This document shows, in pieces, positions 58,728-64,000 of a stretch of 64,000 nucleotides of DNA; the first letter of the stretch is position 1, and each line of letters starts with the position of its first letter. The translations under genes were made by a program, and so were the position numbers. This stretch comes from Bugulina stolonifera (taxonomy: Eukaryota; Bryozoa; Gymnolaemata; Cheilostomatida; Bugulidae), in assembly GCA_935421135.1 (NCBI GenBank), contig OW285195.1, forward strand, positions 7,540,701-7,604,700, read 5' to 3'. The notes under the pieces are model-generated. The model searched no databases and had not been told where the DNA came from. It worked only from the letters and a program-made list of their open reading frames with translations.

Positions 58728-61700
58728 ATGGAGATAGTTGATGGTGAGTTTAGTATAATATAATTATAGCCTGGGTTCCGAATTCTCAGATAGAATGCTG
58801 GTCCGATATACTGGAGATTGTCTGGAATTTGGACTATCTTAATTTCTAAATCTCACTGTAATGGTTTTACTGGCTGAGGGGTCCAGACCACATCCAGTTT
58901 TATGAATCACTTGTTGATTATCAGCTTCAGGTTATTACATGCATATCATAATATAATTACGTTATGTTAGATGTATACACATGTGTTCTATATATTTTAT
59001 TTTACATAATGTGCTGTTCACGAGCGAGAGAGCTGCAATCTAACCACATACATGTAAGATAAATTTGTGACACACTCCTGTGAATAACAGGGTTCAACTC
59101 GTGAACAGGACACAATCCTAAACACCTAACTTCAAGAATTAGTTGGTAGCTAATGGCTAGGGATGAGGGAGCAGCCGTGGCTTAGGGGTTAGAATGCTGA
59201 GCTTTCACACTGAAGGTTCCAGGTTCGGATCCCGGTCACGGTGGTGTTAGGAAGAGCATCCAGTCACAATTGCTCCTGTGCCTCATATAAAAGTCCTTGG
59301 GATCATGCAAGCCAGCATGGCTTCAAGGCAACTCCTCTACCCCTGCCAAAAAAGGCCATATCATCTGGGCCTTTCTCACTGGGAGTTGGCCAGCACTGGC
59401 ACCTGGCAGTGCAAGCTGCAAGAGGCTGGTCACGCTGAGGAGTATAAGCTGGTGAGTTTAATGGCTAGGGATGGGCAATGAAACAGTCTAGGCTACTTAT
59501 GAAGTAATACTAGTGTAAGGTCTTTTCTTAATGTCATGTTGTCTTCTATGTTGTTATTCTGCATTCTGTAGTCAAAGAAGAGCCAACATCTTACTATGGA
59601 GTAGATATTCCAGGAGGTAAATTGTAACCTATCCTCTACATATCATGATAAGTTATTGTCGTTCTATCAAACATGTTACTAATTTGGAGTTGTGTTTACA
59701 TTTTATTGTATTGGTTATAATTGTAAGACACTCATGCTAGCAGATGGTTGTTCCATGTGATAGAAAAATACATAACACAAATGAATAGGATTACAACTCC
59801 AAATTATTACTACTCTATTTAAGGAAGTAAAGCTGGTGTAATTTCTGTATGTGTAGAGTACTAGATCCTTGGCCATTGTTATGGTTAACCTATAACCTTC
59901 TGATATATATCACTTATTTATATTGATGGTAGCAGAAATGTGACCTATGTTTCTACTCAAGAGGTTTAGATCCCTCTATTATGTACCCTATTACCTAGCC
60001 TCGCTTTCATAGCTACCATTTGCTCATGAATAAGTATTTACATGTATATTCCGATTTTCCGGTCTACACAGAGCTGTTCTACACAGAGCCGTTTATTGGT
60101 TGAGTAAACAAGAGGCCATATTGGGCCCAGTAGCAAAGGGCTACATTGCTCAATCTTTTTATCTGCAATTTTGATTGGTTCTAACGCCACAACATGGCAT
60201 TATAGTGTTCCCCCAGTGATGCAACTCTCACAATAAATGGCTCTGGTTCTACAGATATTGAGATAAAGATAGAAACAGATGATACTGAAGAATATTCTGT
60301 TGATATGGATATTGATGGTGACAGAGATATTGGAACCGAGTCTACTCAAGGTGAGTCTATTTTTATACCCATCCTAATCACACATTAGACAGAACACGTT
60401 GTTACCTCTTCATCGTTACCTCTTCATCGGCTTAGCAACCTTGAAAAGGAAGCTTCGCTGGTGAGTAATTGATTTGGACTGAGCCAAATGGCCCTCTGTT
60501 ATGCGTTGGCAGGCTTAGTCATATTTTGAGTTGTTCTATTTTCTTGGAGTAATCCTTCCAATTCTTTTTTCTTCAAGAGATTGGGCAACTCCTAGAAAAT
60601 TCTGGTCTATTGTGATCTCTTCATAGTCAACAATAGTTTTTCTTGGTGTGTTGTTAGGCTGGTGATTCTTCTCTGTTATCTAGCTGTAGTATAACTCATT
60701 GATTTATTTAGAACGTTTTTGTTGCATTGGTCATTGTATCAGTAAACAAAAACCTTAGTTGCACAATGGAGGAAATAGCCTACCCTTATCTAACGGTTCC
60801 TAATTGCTTTGCTCTGCAGAGTCAGTCCACTATTACTACAAAGCATTATGTACTATATTGCTTGGCACTATAACATTATATAAATAATATACCCACATGT
60901 ATATAAGGTTTCTATTTTAGATGCTGAAGTGAAACTAAAACTGGTTCGATCTGAGGATGTAGAGCTACCAATTGGTACTTTATCACATATAAGCTAATAC
61001 ATGTATGGTACTGTCCACGTACCTGGTACAATGTATATTATGGTACTAAAATTTTATTAGTCCTGAAGTTATGGAAAATAAGGAACTGTCATTTATCCTC
61101 TCACATCCGGGTATGAAATGGTTGAGTACCATCAATAAAGAGATCTTTCATTGAGCTCGACACGTATAGTTATAATGTATATTAATGTTCCATATGACTT
61201 GTAACCTATATGTGTATTCGTATTATGGCCGAGAAAAAGAAGCAGGCATTGTTTTGAAACAAGTAACAGCCATGTTGTAGCCTTTATCACAGCCCTATTT
61301 CCTAGGTCACCTGGCGGGTATCAGAAATCATATTATTTGAATTTAATCCCACGTAAGAAAACAATGAAATTACCATACATATTTGCACTTTTTCTACCTT
61401 TCAGCCGCCACTTCAGCAACGACAAGTTAACTGAGGTAGCACATTAGCATTATAAGATTGAAGGTTCTTCCTAGTGACAACAATCAGTTTTATGGGAGTT
61501 TCCCAAATACAGAGTTAAATAGTGTCTTCACGACCTCTTAGTCCAACCTGAGCCGAAAATATAGCCTGGGCCCAAAAGGCTATTCACCTGTGATTTTTCT
61601 TAGTCAAAGAAAGCCATCCTTAGCACACCTAGTAAGTTGACCTGTGCCTGAAATTTAGGTCGCAAAGACACTATATAATCCTCAAGTACATTTTCATTTT

Positions 61701-63561
61701 AGAGAGAGAACTGAGATTGGAACTTGTCAGGTGTGACCATGTGGAGACATTGACAAGTAAGAGACTATAATTTATATTCGTACTAATACTATTTTCTATG
61801 TACATTATTGTAGTGTGACTATGAGTTTAATTCAAAACTTTTTAATCTTGACTGAATTTTTTGAGATTGTAAGTTGCATACACCGTTAGGAATCCCAGTA
61901 GTGGCTGGGCCAACTAGCGCTATGCCAGTTGGGCCAGCTAGCGCTATGCCAGCTGGACCAGCTAGCGCTATACTAGCTGGGCTACATGCTGTCATGTTAA
62001 GTTTCAGCTAGTGAATTACATCATTGCAGGGAGTGAATGCCAGACTTCACTGCACTGCAAATTTTAACCGAGGTATTAGGTGTCTTCGCGACCTGAACTT
62101 CAGACCCAGGCCGATTTACAAAAATATTTTCCGGCACACATCCAGCACAGGGTCGCGAACACACCGGCCTGGGCCAAAAGCAAAATACTCATTTCCGCGC
62201 GAAGAAATCAGGTGTTCCGATGAGCTAGGGATGGTTTCGTCCGGCCAAGCAAAATCCTAGGCCAATAGCCCTTCTGGCCTTGGTCGGACGGCCATCTTGT
62301 AAATTTTATTTGCGACCCGGGTTCGTCCAAGAGGTCGCGAAGACACCTTTTATTCTTGTTATACTCACTAGGGATATCACAACATGGAAAAATGCTAAAT
62401 TTGTTGCAAAAATTATCAAACACTTTTAGTTTACAACTTAATTGGTCAATATTGGCTACTTGTTTATTTGATGAATAACATGCCTACTTTCTAGCCTGGG
62501 GTGTTGGATTTGTGGCATGAAGTACTATTATTTGTCTGTTTTATTGAATTAACACTGTATTTGTTACAAAAGCAGCTGTGGTTACTTGATATTGCTGTTA
62601 CATAGTGTGGGGCAGAGTTGAGGTAATCAAAAGAAGTTTTGTGAACAGACAGGAATAGGTGGAAATAACTCCCACTGATAACGTAATTGTCAGTATTATA
62701 GAAATTTTGAGGCTACTGTTTTGCTACTTAACATCTATTAGATATTCTTCAAATAGTTTGGATGGCATAATAGAGGTATCAAGTAATGCTAACATGTAAT
62801 TGGTTTGCAGAAGAAAAAAACATCAGAAATTTTCTGTGCAATCCAGCTGTGTCGGACATGAAAAGCATGCATGGTGTGCGTATATATGTTCATGTCTGTA
62901 TACTGTAATTAATACTTCTCTCTAGCATTGACTCGGCATTTATACAAGTTTAGGGATGGGGGTTACAACTTTCATTACTACAATGTGGCTCTTACGTGCT
63001 AGATAAGATATTATTTTAATTACAGAAAGAACGAAGTACTTAACTTGTTTGTTCTGTGACTATCACTCTACACATAGTGGCCATCTTTCAAGACACATGA
63101 GGAGACACACTGGGGAGAAGCCATACATGTGTACAAAGTGCGAGTATCGATGTTCACAAAGAAGTCATTTAATAATACACACCAGAAAGCACACCGGAGA
63201 GAGACCATACAAGTGTACAGTGTGTGACTATGAGTTTTCCCAAAATAGTAATTTATTAACACACATGAAAATTCACACTGGAAACGCGTCGTACAAGTGC
63301 CCGCTGTGTGACTATCACTCTACACATAGTGGCCATCTATCAAGACACATAAGAACACACTCTGGAGAGAAACCGTACAAGTGTGCACTTTGTCACTACC
63401 GATGTTCACAGAGTCACCATCTACTACTACATGAGAGAGTACACACTGGAGAGAAGCCATACAAGTGTACACTGTGTGCTCGGCAATTTTCGCAAAGTAG
63501 TAATCTATCATCACACATAAGGAGACATACTGGTGAGAAACCATACAAATGTACACTGTGA
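58728..63561 (+). CDS. C2H2 zinc-finger protein, six fingers, modular N terminus
   Basis: Seven exons: 58728-58743, 59572-59616, 60255-60350, 60921-60974, 61703-61756, 62811-62873 and 63026-63561, giving 287 codons. The N-terminal 109 residues are acidic and contain VKEEP, a sumoylation-type motif. The last exon encodes six C2H2 fingers from about residue 117, joined by [12 protein letters not shown] linkers, the arrangement of DNA-binding transcription factors. Fingers 1 and 4 share [12 protein letters not shown], showing internal duplication. The frame ends inside what should be finger 7. All six introns are phase 1 and exons 2-6 are multiples of three. No KRAB, SCAN or BTB domain is visible. 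DNA target unknown. Confidence 0.85.
59010..59114. mobile_element. MITE related to the 22719-22876 element
   Basis: TGTGCTGTTCACGAG (59010-59024) faces CTCGTGAACAGGACACA (59098-59114), imperfect inverted termini of about 15 bp. The TGTGCTGTTCAC terminus is shared with the element at 22719. Intronic in the zinc-finger gene. Confidence 0.5.
59166..59458 (+). mobile_element. tRNA-derived SINE
   Basis: A 293-bp element flanked by the perfect 15-bp target duplication TAATGGCTAGGGATG (59151-59165 and 59459-59473). The head has RNA polymerase III box A (TGGCTTAGGGGTTAG, near 59178) and box B (GGTTCGGATCC, near 59223) at tRNA-like spacing; the body is unrelated to tRNA. There is no poly(A) tail. It lies in intron 1 of the zinc-finger gene. 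Confidence 0.88.
60084..60245. mobile_element. hAT-like MITE, copy 2, at a splice acceptor
   Basis: 162 bp with 15-bp termini CAGAGCCGTTTATTG and CAATAAATGGCTCTG (one mismatch as inverted repeat). It is flanked by the exact 8-bp duplication GTTCTACA (60076-60083 and 60246-60253). The right duplication ends one base before the G of the AG that precedes exon 3 at 60255. Confidence 0.88.
61521..61672. mobile_element. MITE, AGGTGTCTTCGCGACCT family, copy B
   Basis: Termini AGTGTCTTCACGACCT (61521-61536) and AGGTCGCAAAGACACT (61657-61672) are inverted repeats with two mismatches. The interior GCCTGGGCCCAAAAGG resembles copy A. Intronic in the zinc-finger gene. Confidence 0.75.
61905..61985. repeat. 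27-bp tandem repeat
   Basis: Three copies of a unit containing GGGCCAGCTAGCGCTATGCC lie in intron 5 of the zinc-finger gene; AGCTAGCGCT and similar parts are near-palindromic. Confidence 0.8.
62078..62348. mobile_element. MITE, AGGTGTCTTCGCGACCT family, copy A
   Basis: 271 bp with perfect 17-bp inverted termini (62078-62094 and 62332-62348). It is GC-richer than its surroundings. It interrupts a dispersed repeat whose uninterrupted relative starts this window (1-120), so the empty site can be inferred. Confidence 0.85.
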
Positions 63562-63650
63562 TTATCAATGTTCACAAAGTGGTCATCATGAGTAAACACA
63601 CTGGACAGGAGCTATGCAAGTGTGTCCCATGTGACTAACAATTTTGATAT
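63562..63650 (+). pseudogene. Decayed seventh and eighth zinc fingers
   Basis: Directly after the TGA the sequence still spells finger-like pieces in other frames: QCSQSGHH, then a HTG(Q/E) linker relic, then CKCVPCD. A two-base loss at the second Cys codon of finger 7 would explain the premature stop. The fingers beyond are no longer in frame. Confidence 0.7.
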
Positions 63651-64000
63651 AAATAGTACCATGTTGCATAGTAACTAATTCAGTTCAGTTCAAACAATAC
63701 TGGCTCTAGTGAAATACCTGACTTCTGTTTGGTTTATTAAATTTGCAATTACTTATATGGAGATGAATGCTGAATGCAGATGAAACTAATAGCTAGAACA
63801 CATAACATACATACAAATGCTGCTCCTAGGTTTGCACGATTAGTTGATGTTCATGAAGGCTAGAAGCTATTTATTTCATATTATTCCATTGTGAAAGAAA
63901 ACATTATAGCATTCTCGGTAGAAAATATACTACAATGTATACGAATTCAATCTTATATTATTGAAGGAAATGCTGTAAATACTTCTACTAATCATGCAGT
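63651..64000. other. Downstream flank of the zinc-finger gene
   Basis: AT-rich, with no further exon or element recognised before the window ends. Confidence 0.4.

Overview
The window looks like nuclear DNA of an animal. It is AT-rich and has intron-rich protein genes with canonical GT-AG junctions, a secreted NOTUM-type Wnt deacylase, a TRIM-type RING/B-box protein, a tartrate-resistant-type acid phosphatase, a probable MEI4 meiosis protein and a C2H2 zinc-finger gene. Introns and spacers carry many small transposons. The compact genes, divergent orthologues and very frequent TACATGTA palindrome make me think of a sponge or another early-branching animal, but the sequence alone does not prove a taxon.

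Layout. 1-820: spacer with a hAT-like MITE. 872-4935 (+): eight-exon TRIM-like gene, followed by a decayed duplicate of its last two exons (6528-7528). 7.5-10.5 kb: spacer with a foldback element. 10487-15375 (+): six-exon purple acid phosphatase with a palindromic minisatellite in intron 1. 15.4-18.6 kb: no gene seen. 18630-30720 (-): NOTUM gene in at least nine exons. The catalytic Ser, Asp and His segments are intact, there is a long polybasic insert, and the exon for the oxyanion-hole segment is unresolved. 31-41 kb: mostly gene-poor, with a GC-rich repeat block (38.5-39.1 kb) beside a very AT-rich block (39.1-40.4 kb). 41447-48303 (+): eight-exon gene with a MEI4-like N terminus. 51.8-53.3 kb: 5'-truncated non-LTR retrotransposon with an open RT frame. 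53915-57731: a 3.8-kb LTR retrotransposon with near-identical LTRs that encodes only a Gag-like protein. 58728-63561 (+): seven-exon zinc-finger gene whose introns hold a SINE and several MITEs.

The most unusual object is the 53.9-57.7 kb LTR element. It has no pol and its Gag has no zinc knuckle. Its leader and trailer are tandem arrays whose units can fold into conserved RNA hairpins, with wobble-preserving changes between copies. It is flanked by a 24-bp direct repeat, far longer than the 4-6 bp usual for LTR integrases, and it sits in the loop of a pre-existing inverted repeat. I propose it as a mobilised, gag-only, hairpin-array retroelement that depends on pol supplied in trans.

The host genes do not form an operon or an obvious shared pathway; they are independent transcription units. 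All exon models were spliced by eye from reading frame, phase and GT-AG signals, and no transcript data were available.
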